Shown here: piece after piece, positions 8,271-16,903 of the stretch
Numbering within the stretch: the stretch's first letter is position 1
Layout of the letters: the number at the start of each line of letters is the position of its first letter
From: Psychrobacter sp. JCM 18902
Lineage (GTDB): Bacteria > Pseudomonadota > Gammaproteobacteria > Pseudomonadales > Moraxellaceae
Assembly: GCF_904846615.1 (NCBI RefSeq)
Contig: NZ_CAJHBK010000002.1
Span: 1 to 47,460 of the forward strand
Direction of reading: 5' to 3'
DNA length: 47,460 nt
Position numbers and translations under genes: made by a program
Notes under the pieces: model-generated
Seen by the model: the letters and a program-made list of their open reading frames with translations, nothing else
Told to the model about the DNA's origin: nothing
The model's database searches: none

Positions 8271-8301
8271 TGTAGTATAATACAATTTACAATATACTAC
8301 A
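8271..8301. promoter_or_regulatory. Candidate KfrA operator
   Basis: TGTAGTATA (8271-8279) and TATACTACA (8293-8301) form a perfect 9-bp inverted repeat with a 13-base spacer, 55-85 bases upstream of the kfrA start. The flanks (TTGTATATTATGTATG and ACAATACAAAAT) are also AT-rich with TGTA/TACA elements. Confidence 0.55.
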
Positions 8302-8312
8302 ATACAAAATAT

Positions 8313-8338
8313 AAAAAAACCTCAAGTGATCTTGAGGT
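8313..8338 (-). terminator. Terminator after brnA
   Basis: On the minus strand, ACCTCAAG pairs with CTTGAGGT across a 4-base loop, followed by seven T residues. It sits 20-45 bases downstream of the antitoxin stop and upstream of the kfrA promoter. Confidence 0.8.
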
Positions 8339-8357
8339 CACGGTCATTAAATTATAG

Positions 8358-8654
8358 TTAGTGATCCGCTAAGTATTCTTCTAGCGCATTATTGATCATT
8401 TCTTGATAGTCACCACCTGTTTGCTTGGCTCTATCCTTAAACTTGGCAATGATACTTGGGTTGATGACGCTCGCTTCAGCAGAGAACGCTTGCGGCTTAA
8501 TACTGCCACGGATAGCGTTTGACCAATCCGTAACTTCTGGAATATCTGATAAATCAATATTGTCATCACTAAGCGTTGCTAAATATTCTAAGTCCGCTTG
8601 TTGCTTTGCCGTTAGTGGTGGTAAATCGTCTATTTGATAGCTAACCTTGTTCAT
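8358..8654 (-). CDS. brnA: BrnA-type antitoxin
   Basis: Start at 8654 after GAGG; a longer reading back to 8717 is really the tail of brnT in another frame. The 98-residue protein has the BrnA pattern: an acidic N-terminal half with SDDNIDLSDIPEVTDW, and a C-terminal ribbon-helix-helix part (PSIIAKFKDRAKQTGGDYQE, then NNALEEYLA). BrnA neutralises the BrnT ribonuclease toxin and represses the operon. It overlaps the end of the frameshifted brnT, the normal toxin-then-antitoxin order. If brnT is really broken, this antitoxin is an orphan. Confidence 0.85.
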   Translation of the reverse strand: MNKVSYQIDDLPPLTAKQQADLEYLATLSDDNIDLSDIPEVTDWSNAIRGSIKPQAFSAEASVINPSIIAKFKDRAKQTGGDYQEMINNALEEYLADH

Positions 8655-8927
8655 ATTGCCTCCTCTCACTCTTTGTGGCACGCCTAGCCGAGATAATGCG
8701 TATAACCTCGCCACCATCTATGTCTGTCTGCGTATGGGCTACTAATAAGACTGCTGTGCCGTCTATTGTACCCAGCGCCTGCCACCGCTCCTCACCATTT
8801 TCATACCTGTCTTGCTGACGCAGGCATAAAGGATCTAAAAAACCCGGGTAGCTGCCTCAAATGATAAACGGTGTTTGCACTGATTGGTGATGTTTTTTTG
8901 TTCATCCCATTCAAATCTAATACTCAT
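8641..8927 (-). pseudogene. brnT: BrnT-type toxin with a frameshift in a 6-T run
   Basis: From ATG at 8927 the frame reads MSIRFEWDEQKN and continues to AATRVF, then hits a stop. Adding one base in the run at 8837-8842 restores LDPLCLRQQDRYENGEER and then GGEVIRIISARRATKSERRQ, the BrnT signature, ending at TAG 8641-8643 inside brnA. The total length (287 nt) is one base short of a multiple of three. BrnT is an mRNA-cleaving RelE-fold toxin. The lesion is either true inactivation or a homopolymer base-calling error. Confidence 0.8.
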
Positions 8928-8935
8928 CTTTTCTC

Positions 8936-9151
8936 TCAATCAGTATGCTCTTTATAGATTGGCAATTCATCTTGACTGACAGCTGCTACTTTCTGATACT
9001 CAAAAGATAGTGGCACTTTATTGGTTTGCGCCACTTGGGTCAAAAATAATTTGATCGCTTGAGACGGTGTTAATCCATAGCTTTCAAATACCGAAAAAGC
9101 ATTTTCTTTTAGCTCTTGATCGAGCCTAATATTATAATTAGTTGTCGTCAT
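8936..9151 (-). CDS. RelB/DinJ-family antitoxin
   Basis: A 71-residue protein of the RelB/DinJ ribbon-helix-helix family: NYNIRLDQELKENAFSVFES, then GLTPSQAIKLFLTQVAQ, then KVPLSFEYQ. Such antitoxins are normally followed by a YafQ/RelE toxin gene. Here the next gene, nine bases from its end, is brnT, which has its own antitoxin BrnA. So this antitoxin lacks its usual partner and sits at the front of a composite operon. Confidence 0.8.
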   Translation of the reverse strand: MTTTNYNIRLDQELKENAFSVFESYGLTPSQAIKLFLTQVAQTNKVPLSFEYQKVAAVSQDELPIYKEHTD

Positions 9152-9235
9152 AACATCACTTTTAGCTTATTTATGTACATATAATATAAGCCATTTGTAT
9201 AGGCTACGCTAGCTCAATTACTCTTTTTTTCTTTG

Positions 9236-10188
9236 CTATGATTTCTGCTTAGGGAACGTATAGCCTATCGCCAGTAAGTGCTTTTTGTGGGTCTTTAAAA
9301 AAGCCTCATCTCTTAATTGAGTGTGTAACCAACTAATAACTTCTTGAGTGCTTTTACCTGATGGTGCGTAACTACCAAACGGTGAGTAGTTAGCCAACAA
9401 AGGGGCAAAACGATCAATTTGCTTAACGGTTAGAGGTGGGATATCTCTATCCTCATTATTCTGATTTAGGCCCTCCTGTCCTTTTTTCTTAGTTGGCTTG
9501 GCCTTGACGGTGAATGTCAAACCTGTAACTGTGCGTCCACGTTTGATGTTTTCATAGGTGATTTTGATGTCGGTTTTCTGATTAATTTCTTTTATGGGCC
9601 CATCAACTGCATTCTCTTTCAAATTGTTGATGCGCTCATACGACTTAGGCGTGCCAAGTTCTTGCCTATATTGATCTAAAGTCATAGAAAAACCACCCTT
9701 CCCCTCAGACTTTTTTGCTAGATGGTAAAGGTCTAACGAGTAAGTCAATTTGAGGTTTAAGATATCTTCTTTTAAATATTTAGTGTAAGGGTTGAGCTTA
9801 TCAAAAACCTGAAGTAAGTATATTACCTCATCTGTAAAATGCATCGATATATAGCCATCTGCATATTTCGACCTGATTAGCCATTGAACCTCTGTATCAT
9901 CACCATCCTTATCCTCATAAATGAATGTACGCTTCATTAATTTTTTGCTAGCTGATTTCATTTGCTTATAAGCCGAGTTTCTATCTATTCCGCTAAGCTT
10001 AGCAAATTCAGAAGACGCAACCTCTATCGGTGTTTTTCAGTAGCATTATTAACCCTAACCAATGGGCTCGCTAGAATAATGATGCGCTTCTCATCAATAG
10101 ACATCTCTCTAAAAGCTTGAGTAATTTTATTCTGCATAACAATCCATTTTTCAGGATATTTTTTTTCGTATAGCTCGACATCATTCAT
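9236..10188 (-). pseudogene. Plasmid replication initiator (Rep_3/RepB-like) with a frameshift
   Basis: From ATG at 10188 (GAGG upstream) the frame reads MNDVELYEKKYPEKWIVMQN, continues to VNNATEKHR and stops. One extra base in the 5-T run at 10033-10037 restores TEKTPIEVASSEFAKLSGID and joins the long frame ending at 9236. The total of 953 nt is one base short of a whole number of codons. The restored protein of about 317 residues has the two winged-helix layout of iteron-binding initiators (residues NLKLTYSLDLYHLAKK close the first domain). Iterons and an inverted repeat lie immediately upstream. Because the replicon needs an initiator, a sequencing error is at least as likely as real decay. 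Confidence 0.85.
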
Positions 10189-10200
10189 TATGACAACCTC

Positions 10201-10233
10201 ATTATGCTAGTTACTTTAAGATACTAGCATAAT
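10201..10233. promoter_or_regulatory. Inverted repeat in the rep promoter (likely Rep autorepression operator)
   Basis: ATTATGCTAG (10201-10210) and CTAGCATAAT (10224-10233) are perfect inverted repeats. They contain the iteron core GCATAAT in opposite orientations. In iteron plasmids, Rep dimers bind such inverted half-iterons upstream of rep to repress it. Confidence 0.65.
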
Positions 10234-10319
10234 GCGGGATAAAAGTAGCATTTAAACGGGATAAAAGTAGCATAATGCGGGATAAAAGTAGCATAATGCG
10301 GGATAAAAGTAGCATAATA
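10231..10319. repeat. Four 22-bp iterons, probable origin of replication
   Basis: The unit GCGGGATAAAAGTAGCATAAT repeats with a 22-bp period four times; the second copy begins AACGGG instead of TGCGGG. It lies directly upstream of rep. The following stretch 10340-10430 is very A/T-rich, with repeated TTTAAAAGT words, suitable as the unwinding element. I see no clear DnaA box. The stretch 10189-10517 holds no gene. Confidence 0.85.
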
Positions 10320-10517
10320 GAGTGCGTAACCCTTTAATAGCAAAGCTTACAGACTGTCTAAAAGTCTTTAAAAGTTTTTAAAAGTAAAAAATATATTTTT
10401 ATTTTAAATAATAAGGAAAAAACCAAAAAACCGACGGATTTAAGATGATAATTTGATCGACCAATCACTTGTAAAACTGATCAGTAGCTCAGAATGCAAT
10501 TGTCCATTTACTTAATG

Positions 10518-10688
10518 TTATTCCACGTTCGCATGGTTCGGATCAAGCTTAGATCTTTGAAGATCTTCAAAAGCATGGTCAAAGATATTTTGAATATCTT
10601 CGTCTGTCATTCTGGACAACCCTGTTTTCACATTCTCAATATCAGTCTCATTTTTTGTAGATAGTTTGTCTTCATTTTCAGTAGCCAT
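10518..10688 (-). CDS. Small acidic hypothetical protein
   Basis: About 56 residues from the ATG at 10688 (a GTG seven codons upstream would extend it). It is rich in Asp, Glu and Asn, with a predicted helix around MTDEDIQNIFDHAFEDLQ. There is no clear ribosome-binding site and I recognise no family. It lies between the origin and the small mob gene, on the same strand as both. It may not be a real gene. Confidence 0.35.
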   Translation of the reverse strand: MATENEDKLSTKNETDIENVKTGLSRMTDEDIQNIFDHAFEDLQRSKLDPNHANVE

Positions 10689-10886
10689 TATCGACACATC
10701 TGTAAACACTTATCAAACCGTTGCTAAAAAGCCTAGAAACCACTCTTATATACGTTTTACGCTCTGTCCGATACGATGGTAGCTAAAGCTATTCTAAAAC
10801 GCTTAAAACAGCCGATAACCGTCTCCTAACCTTTCGCTAATTAGTAGACGATCCAGCTGTACCTTCAATTAGGCGATTTCTAGCAG

Positions 10887-11227
10887 CTACTGTGCTGATG
10901 AGTAAGCATCAAGCAATGAACCGTGGTCACTGTCCTGACTGCTTTTAGGTGGTGTAAAGCTGCTTGGTGTTTCCTTAGCCTCACTTTGCATCTTATGAGC
11001 GATTGATTTTAAAAACTCACGGTGCTTTTTTAAACGAACGTACCTTTCATTATCATGGGCGTCTAAAAATATAGCTTGTAGTTCATGATTGTCATCATCG
11101 TCTAATGCGTTGGCTAACCATTCCCCCAACACCTGATGTGCCTCAAGTCTGTCCTGATTGATTTCTTTTTAATAGCCTGTAACTGCTTTATCTTATCTGC
11201 GAATAGATCGTCTGATATTACTGACAT
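10887..11227 (-). pseudogene. Small mobilization-region gene (MobC-like position) with a frameshift
   Basis: ATG at 11227 follows AGGATGAG and reads MSVISDDLFADKIKQLQAIK, then shifts frame at a 5-A run. With six A it continues KKEINQDRLEAHQVLGEWLA and on to the stop at 10887, giving about 113 residues. The damaged second copy at 11337-11494 does have six A at this point, which supports the reconstruction. The product is helical and charged. A small gene divergent from a mobA/mobL relaxase often encodes an accessory relaxosome protein; the function is inferred from position only. Confidence 0.65.
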
Positions 11228-11336
11228 TATCTCATCCTTTTCTAGTCAACTATGATAGAGTTGATCCTAGCAGTGTACACATAGGGATGCAAGGTAGTAA
11301 AATACACAAGACCACATTGTTTCGTGGGCGCAGTAG

Positions 11337-11494
11337 TCAGGCTATTAAAAAAGAAATCAATCACTTGAGGCACATCAGGTGTTGGGGAATAGTTATTAGC
11401 ATTAGACGATGATGACAATCATGAACTACAAGCTATATTTTTGAACGCCCATGATGAAGGTATACCGTTTAAAAAAGCACCGTGAGTTTTTAAA
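11337..11494 (+). repeat. Inverted, degraded partial copy of the small mob gene
   Basis: The plus strand here, from CAGGCTATTAAAAAAGAAAT to GAGTTTTTAAAA, matches the reverse complement of about 11010-11180. It carries small deletions (about nine bases around AATCACTTGAGG), in-frame stops and base changes. Its right end abuts the relaxase gene at 11494. The 110 bases between the two copies include TCAACT/AGTTGA (about 11246-11264), a possible remnant of the oriT or operator region. Confidence 0.8.
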
Positions 11495-11515
11495 ACCTTA
11501 TCTGATCGCTATAAT

Positions 11516-13747
11516 GTGCTTGTCGATGTGGCCATCCATCGACCCCACAGTCATGAGAAACATGTGGGGAAAGGTGAAGTGGTTGAGCTGACCAGTAGTA
11601 ACTTTCATGCCCATATTTTACTCTCAAGCCGTGAAGTATTAGCGGATGCGGATAAAGGTTATGTCTTATCGAAGCGTAAGAATTGGACACAGTGGTCAAC
11701 CGGTGAGCGGCTATCCAAAGGACTAAATGGGCGCGGTGATGAGCTTAAATATCAACGCACCCTTTGGGCGGATATGGCTAACGAGCTATTGCCTGAGAAT
11801 AAAGCGATCAATGAGAAATCGTACCGTGAGCAGGGCATTAATCGTTTACCAAAAATGAAACTGGGCAAGTCATTGTATAAGGATGTCTTAAAAGGTAAGC
11901 GCTCAGTGATTCATGAATACAACGAGACAATTGATGAGATCAATGCCTACATCGAAAAAAATGGTCTGGTAATTGAGTATGACGACAAGGGTCGCATTGA
12001 TCTTGAGAGCAACGCACAAGAGGTTAATGGCGTTACAGTGCATTATAAAAAGCGTAAACCCTTTGCGCGACTTGAGCTTAGTAACATTCGCTTGGTGGAT
12101 CCCGCCGCTGAACTGACACCCGCTACCCTTAAAAAGGACAGTCAGACTCATAGTGATGCGGCCAATGATGACGTACTTGATGAGCTTTTAGTGATCTCAG
12201 ACGATTTTGAGCAGCAAAAAAAGATGGTACGCAGCGCCTTATTCTCAACCATTGATAGGCTGCATGAAGAGTTAGCACACCAGTCTAAACAGACCATCAC
12301 TATTGACAAAAATATTAAAAGCACACCGAGGTTCACCGAAGAGGTGGGACAGGATTACAGCACGTCCCGCCAAAAAATGATTGAGCTTACCAAGCAAATA
12401 AACACAAAAGAGAAAAGCGAGGCTCTAAATGAGGCTTTAGCGTTGGTTGAGCAGTTTAGACAAGACGACACCTTACAAACGGGCCGCGCCGTTACAAGTC
12501 TTGAGAAGCAACTGTCACAGATTGATAAAATAGTGCTGAACAATAAAGCGGTGCTAAAAAAGCTGATCCCGCTTAATAATGAAGTCGTTGCTGACTACAA
12601 AGGGTTAAAGGCCACCCTAAAACCATTTGCCGCAAAGCTGAATAAACTGGCGACTGGCTTTAAAGCACTTGATGAGATTGATATTGAAAAATCCGACTTA
12701 TCCTTACAGTGGGATCAAGCGTTTGCGGATCTACAAGAGATAGACGTCACCAATAACATGGACACTTATCATAAGTTTGCCGCATTTGCAGATCTGGATG
12801 TTGAGCGCCTTAAATACCTTGAAAAAGAGCGTGAGGCGCTCAGTACGTTAAAAGCAGTAGAGGTAGACGCGGATGCTTACACTCGTTTAACGGCATTGAC
12901 CGCTGATGTTAAAGCGTTTAAGACCACAAATAATGAAGACATCAAACAGTTAAAGCAGCAAATTAATACCAGTCAAAAAACCTATCAGCGCCTGTCGCCG
13001 TTTTATGAGCAGCGTATCGCCTTACTGGATCAAAGTGAAGCTGTGATTGTGCAAGATGATGACCTATACGATGAGATTACCCGTACCAAGACCACTCAAT
13101 TGAACGCAGATCGGCTTGATGACTGGCGCAACCGTACGATGGTGCTTCACCACCAGCTCAATAAAGCACATGAGCAAGCAAAGCTTAAGGAAGAGGCTGA
13201 GCGCGCACGAGAGGAGGCTTTAATCAGGCGGCGAGTAGCTTTACAACAGAGACGGCAGCAGGCATCTCTTAAGCGTCAGCGAATCAATGAGACCAAAGCA
13301 TATCGAGATCGATTTGACAATTTAGTGGTACGGGTGCGTGACCGCGTTGATACCCTTGATTTTAAGGCCGTTGATGCACCGATCGAAGTGATCAACGCGG
13401 CTGAGGCGGTTGCCGCACAAGCATTTATATTCACCACTCTAAAACGCGCTGACAGCTTTACGACACTACAAAAGAGTTTACGAGACACCGATGCCAAAAA
13501 AATTGCAACGCAGGTGCAGAAGGCAGCAACATCGCTGTGGCAACAGCTTGAGCGCTTGCCTGACAATCAAGATAAGGTCGAGGTATTAACCCAGATCAAT
13601 GAGCGCTTTGAGCACGTTCCTGCTATCACCATAGATGCGGCAACGCTCACGCAAACCGTGACAGATCATTTGCAAAAAACGAAGAGCGCTATCCAAGCGC
13701 ATGAACAAGCACAAACACGCCGCTACCCATCACCACGTCCATTTTAG
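11516..13747 (+). pseudogene. MobA/MobL-type relaxase missing its N-terminus
   Basis: An open frame of 743 codons from GTG 11516 (open back to 11486). It begins within the relaxase domain at VLVDVAIHRPHSHEKHV, with the metal-binding HxH motif visible in SNFHAHILLSSREV. The preceding ~100+ residues, which in this family carry the catalytic tyrosine, are absent; sequence upstream of 11494 is instead the inverted copy of the small mob gene. The rest is a long helical, coiled-coil C-terminal region (about 230-700, rich in Glu, Lys, Gln). No start with a good ribosome-binding site is evident. Probably inactive for nicking, although the C-terminal part could still be expressed. Confidence 0.75.
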
Positions 13748-13772
13748 GCGGCATTATGATAATGAGCATCCC

Positions 13773-14729
13773 ATGAATAAAGACAATAGCAATGAGCAGG
13801 ACATTCACGACGAGCTTATTAATCTCGTGACCAGACTCAAACCTGTGATCGAAGCTCTGCGAGCACTGATTGGACAAGCTGACGATGTAGTGGCAACGCG
13901 CCTTGATCACTCTCTTAGCCGTATCGATACCAAGATAGATGAGATGACTTCAGTTACTCAAAAGCTGGATGGTAGCGCAAGCAGTGCCTCGAAGGCATTG
14001 AGTCAGTATCAAGAACTTGTATTAAAGCAGCTTCAAGCGGCAGTGACCACCTTTACTGACACTGAAATGCCGCGTCGTTATGATGACAAAATAGCGGGTA
14101 TCATCACCGATATGAAACAGCAGATTGATACGGCTGTACAGGCGGTCGTCACTGCTAAAAACGCCAGCATAGAGGCGCAAGTGATTACCATGCAAGCGGT
14201 GGCTGATAAGCTTGGCGCTAGTGCGGACAGTCTTGCACTCTTTACCAATCAGTACCAAGCTGGTCATAAGCAGATTATTACCGATATTGAGGCGCTTGAG
14301 ACCGCTACAAAAAAGCGGATTGGAGAAGTAAAAGAGGAGGCTGAAAAAGACTTGGATAAGATTTACAAGTCTATTGAGTCCATGAGTATTAAAAGGATAG
14401 CAGCAGTGGCCGCCGCCTGTATGGCAGCTGTGATAATAAGCCTTGTGGCCCTGATCTTTTGGTATGTGCCAAGCTTTGATGAGATTGCAGAAATGAGACA
14501 GCAGCAAGCAGAGCTACAGCGCGGCATCGATGAGCTTGAAACGGGTTGGAAACAGGCCTTTAATAATGCTCAAAGTGCGCAGTTTATTTTGGCTTGTGAT
14601 GTTAATAAAGAGCAGCCTGATGCAATCAGCTGGTGCGTTAGAGCAGACAGTAAGAGTGTTTTGAGAGATGAGAGAGGCTTTGTTTATTATAAAATAGCTG
14701 GGGTGCCGCGTGCAAAGCCGACTGAGTAA
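13773..14729 (+). CDS. Coiled-coil membrane protein of the mobilization region
   Basis: Start at 13773 gives 318 residues; an upstream ATG at 13701 would overlap the relaxase end by 47 bases and add a His-rich peptide unlike the rest. The first ~220 residues are helical and rich in Ala, Gln, Asp and Lys. One transmembrane segment follows (about 224-247, AAVAAACMAAVIISLVALIF), then a short C-terminal domain with two cysteines (FILACDVN, ISWCVRAD). Genes of this type lie downstream of mobA/mobL in related plasmids and are thought to aid transfer at the membrane. The role is inferred from position. Confidence 0.7.
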   Translation: MNKDNSNEQDIHDELINLVTRLKPVIEALRALIGQADDVVATRLDHSLSRIDTKIDEMTSVTQKLDGSASSASKALSQYQELVLKQLQAAVTTFTDTEMPRRYDDKIAGIITDMKQQIDTAVQAVVTAKNASIEAQVITMQAVADKLGASADSLALFTNQYQAGHKQIITDIEALETATKKRIGEVKEEAEKDLDKIYKSIESMSIKRIAAVAAACMAAVIISLVALIFWYVPSFDEIAEMRQQQAELQRGIDELETGWKQAFNNAQSAQFILACDVNKEQPDAISWCVRADSKSVLRDERGFVYYKIAGVPRAKPTE

Positions 14730-14833
14730 AGACGTATGGTAATAGCGAGCTATATTGCCCAAAAGTGCGTCTTCTGAAACATATAAGACTGAAAAAAGGC
14801 TTGTTTGATTGTCGTTATCTTTGTCTATATTAA

Positions 14834-14864
14834 AAAGCCAGATAATGACACTTTATCTGGCTTT
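14834..14864. terminator. Bidirectional terminator between mob genes and the next operon
   Basis: AAAGCCAGATAA pairs perfectly with TTATCTGGCTTT around a 7-base loop. It lies between a plus-strand gene ending at 14729 and a minus-strand gene ending at 14918. Confidence 0.75.
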
Positions 14865-14917
14865 AAGGGTTATTGTTTCTTGTTAAACAAGAAGTCTGTA
14901 AATATAAGCTAAAGTGA

Positions 14918-15193
14918 CTAGGCTGCTTGGTCAGTATGAGCTGTGACCAACTCTATAAAAGCAGTTTCAAGGGTACTTAACGCATAATCATCAATCATAA
15001 GACCGTCATCTATCTGTCGTTGCACCCAGACATAAATCGCTTCATCATTATAAAGAATAGCGTCAACACCAAGTAATGATGCCAGTTGTACGCCTTGCTG
15101 TACTTGTAAGCTGAATAACAGCTGAGAGGCTAAAGCTTTAGTCTGTTCACTAAACCAAGCGCAGCTGTTGAGCCGAGATAGATTGTTATTCAT
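14918..15193 (-). CDS. Hypothetical 91-residue protein
   Basis: Reads MNNNLSRLNSCAWFSEQTKA and ends LVTAHTDQAA. It is mostly helical with no signal or membrane segment. GGAGAATACCA precedes the ATG, a good ribosome-binding site. It shares orientation with the HTH gene upstream (15350-15574), but the two are separated by about 155 bases. I recognise no family. Confidence 0.6.
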   Translation of the reverse strand: MNNNLSRLNSCAWFSEQTKALASQLLFSLQVQQGVQLASLLGVDAILYNDEAIYVWVQRQIDDGLMIDDYALSTLETAFIELVTAHTDQAA

Positions 15194-15349
15194 TGGTATT
15201 CTCCTGTAGATTATTGTGTATAAATAATGGATAAAATGACTTACTACAGGTCAAATTATACCTATATTTTAATCTATTGCAAGAGAAAATGACCTTCTAT
15301 AGGTCTTTTTATACTTTTAAAGGTGATAATGTCTTATGAGCGAAGGTGT

Positions 15350-15574
15350 TCACTCAGGTGATTCACTGCTGTCCTCATTTATGATTTCATATAAATCACC
15401 AACATTGATTCTAAGATACGTGCATAAAGACTCGATGATATCTAGATCAACTCGGGTGGCTTCTTCATGATACATGCGAGTAATGGTGCCACGATTGATA
15501 CCAGTATCTCTTGCGACATCGGCAATTTTAAGGCGTCTTTCGCCCATGATGGTCGATAAGTGACACTTCACCAT
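15350..15574 (-). CDS. XRE-family helix-turn-helix regulator
   Basis: A 74-residue Cro/CI-type protein that is almost only an HTH domain: STIMGERRLKIADVARDTGI, then NRGTITRMYHEEATRVD, then IIESLCTYLRINVGDLYEII. This single-domain type commonly regulates plasmid maintenance or toxin-antitoxin genes. It is divergent from the parF side, with about 230 bases between its start and the tandem array. Its target is unknown. Confidence 0.8.
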   Translation of the reverse strand: MVKCHLSTIMGERRLKIADVARDTGINRGTITRMYHEEATRVDLDIIESLCTYLRINVGDLYEIINEDSSESPE

Positions 15575-15826
15575 AGTGGTTTCCTCATTAACGATTAGTA
15601 GTTTTTGATTGGTGAACGGATTATAACGAATATGAGCGGCTAAAGTATTCCTTTTAGTAGCTCAAATTGGTATCCAATAGCGCAATTTGCCTAGTAATAG
15701 GCAGTTTATTATGCTGTCTTTGATACAGGACGTCTATCATGATGGATATACGCTAGTTAGAAAAGGCGATGCTATTTTTACTATGAAGTATTGCTATTAA
15801 TAGTGATGTGACGTACATTTTTAGTT

Positions 15827-16018
15827 ATACTTATATACTTATATACTTATATACTTATATACTTATATACTTATATACTTATATACTTATATACTTATAT
15901 ACTTATATACTTATATACTTATATACTTATATACTTATATACTTATATACTTATATACTTATATACTTATATACTTATATACTTATATACTTATATACTT
16001 ATATACTTATATACTTAT
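15827..16018. repeat. 24 exact tandem copies of ATACTTAT (candidate centromere/operator)
   Basis: The array covers 192 bases and is followed by a partial unit (ATACT) and then the parF ribosome-binding site 25 bases on. It is directly upstream of a ParF/ParG-type cassette, where type Ib partition systems place their centromere and autoregulatory operator. The array has no stop in the parF frame, so an open frame runs from 15808 through it into parF, but this is probably accidental. Confidence 0.9.
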
Positions 16019-16050
16019 ATACTCAATACATACTACAGGGATCTGTATTT

Positions 16051-16689
16051 ATGAAGGTAATCGCGGTATTAAATCAAAAGGGTGGTAGCGGTAAGACTAC
16101 CATCGCAACGCATTTGGCTCGTGGCTTACAACTAAAAGGTCATAGTGTTTTGTTGGTGGATAGCGACCAGCAGGGCAGTGCGCGTGACTGGAGAGCGGTT
16201 GATGAAGACAATCCGGTACCAGTGATCGGGCTTGATAGACCAACACTTGATAAAGATTTAAAAAGCGTTTCTGATAAAGATTACGTGGTGATCGATGGAT
16301 CGCCGCAAGCTACTAGTTTGGCCATTTCAGCTATTAAAGCCGCAGATTTTATATTGATTCCGGTGCAGCCGAGCCCCTATGATATCTGGGCGACCAGCGA
16401 TTTGGTTGATCTGGTGCAGCAGCGTATAGAGATGATGGATGGTCAACTAAAGGCGGCGTTTGTCGTATCACGTGCTATTCAAAACACCAATATAGGTAAG
16501 GAAGTCGCGACAGCACTACTGGATTACAATCTTCCAGTGTTAGAAACTAGAGTTATACAGCGTGTTGCTTATCCTAACAGTGCTGCCCTTGGTAAAACAG
16601 TATTTGATACCGAATCGCCTAACAGCAATGCGATACAAGAGATAACTGCATTAGTCAGTGAGATTCAAACATTTTTTGGTGAGGAGTAG
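16051..16689 (+). CDS. parA: ParA/ParF-type partition ATPase
   Basis: Start at 16051 (AGGGATC upstream) gives 212 residues, the usual size of short ParA (ParF, type Ib) proteins lacking an N-terminal HTH. The deviant Walker A motif is in LNQKGGSGKTTIATHLARGL, and the next motif is LLVDSDQQGSARDW. The Walker B region is VVIDGSPQATSLAI. ParF ATPases move plasmids over the nucleoid with a small ParG-like adaptor, encoded three bases downstream. The AT-rich tandem array just upstream is the likely binding region. The longer frame from 15808 would prepend an 81-residue Tyr/Leu/Ile repeat peptide and is not credible. Confidence 0.92.
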   Translation: MKVIAVLNQKGGSGKTTIATHLARGLQLKGHSVLLVDSDQQGSARDWRAVDEDNPVPVIGLDRPTLDKDLKSVSDKDYVVIDGSPQATSLAISAIKAADFILIPVQPSPYDIWATSDLVDLVQQRIEMMDGQLKAAFVVSRAIQNTNIGKEVATALLDYNLPVLETRVIQRVAYPNSAALGKTVFDTESPNSNAIQEITALVSEIQTFFGEE

Positions 16690-16692
16690 GTC

Positions 16693-16902
16693 ATGAGTTT
16701 ATCAGCAGGTCGCCCTAGTAAGAACGTTAAGGATCAGTTAGCTCTATCGGATGTGACGGACAGTCCCAAAAAGACGGTACGCGTGAATTTTAATCTAGAT
16801 GAAGATAAACACATTGCGCTCAAACGGTACGCGCTTGAAAGCCGAAAAACGGTTACTGAGCTGTTGACTGAAATGATTGATGAAAAGTTGGTTGAACGAT
16901 AG
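16693..16902 (+). CDS. ParG-like ribbon-helix-helix partition adaptor
   Basis: 69 residues. A flexible basic N-terminus (SAGRPSKNVKDQLALSDV) is followed by a ribbon-helix-helix fold (KTVRVNFNLDEDKHIALKRY, then ESRKTVTELLTEMIDE). This matches the ParG/CopG type that binds the centromere with its RHH domain and stimulates ParF with its mobile tail. It is three bases after parA, so co-translated. Confidence 0.85.
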   Translation: MSLSAGRPSKNVKDQLALSDVTDSPKKTVRVNFNLDEDKHIALKRYALESRKTVTELLTEMIDEKLVER

Positions 16903-16903
16903 A

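Noticed and set aside
8837..10037. Programmed ribosomal frameshifting in brnT and rep
   Set aside because: No slippery heptamer with a downstream structure was evident. A missing base in a homopolymer explains both more simply.
15827..16018. CRISPR array
   Set aside because: The repeats are 8 bp and contiguous, with no spacers and no cas genes in the window. The same applies to 35112-35231.
15808..16050. Open frame through the ATACTTAT array giving an 81-residue Tyr/Leu/Ile repeat extension of ParA
   Set aside because: The ParA start with a ribosome-binding site is at 16051 and matches the family N-terminus; the upstream frame is open only because the 8-bp unit lacks stops in that phase.
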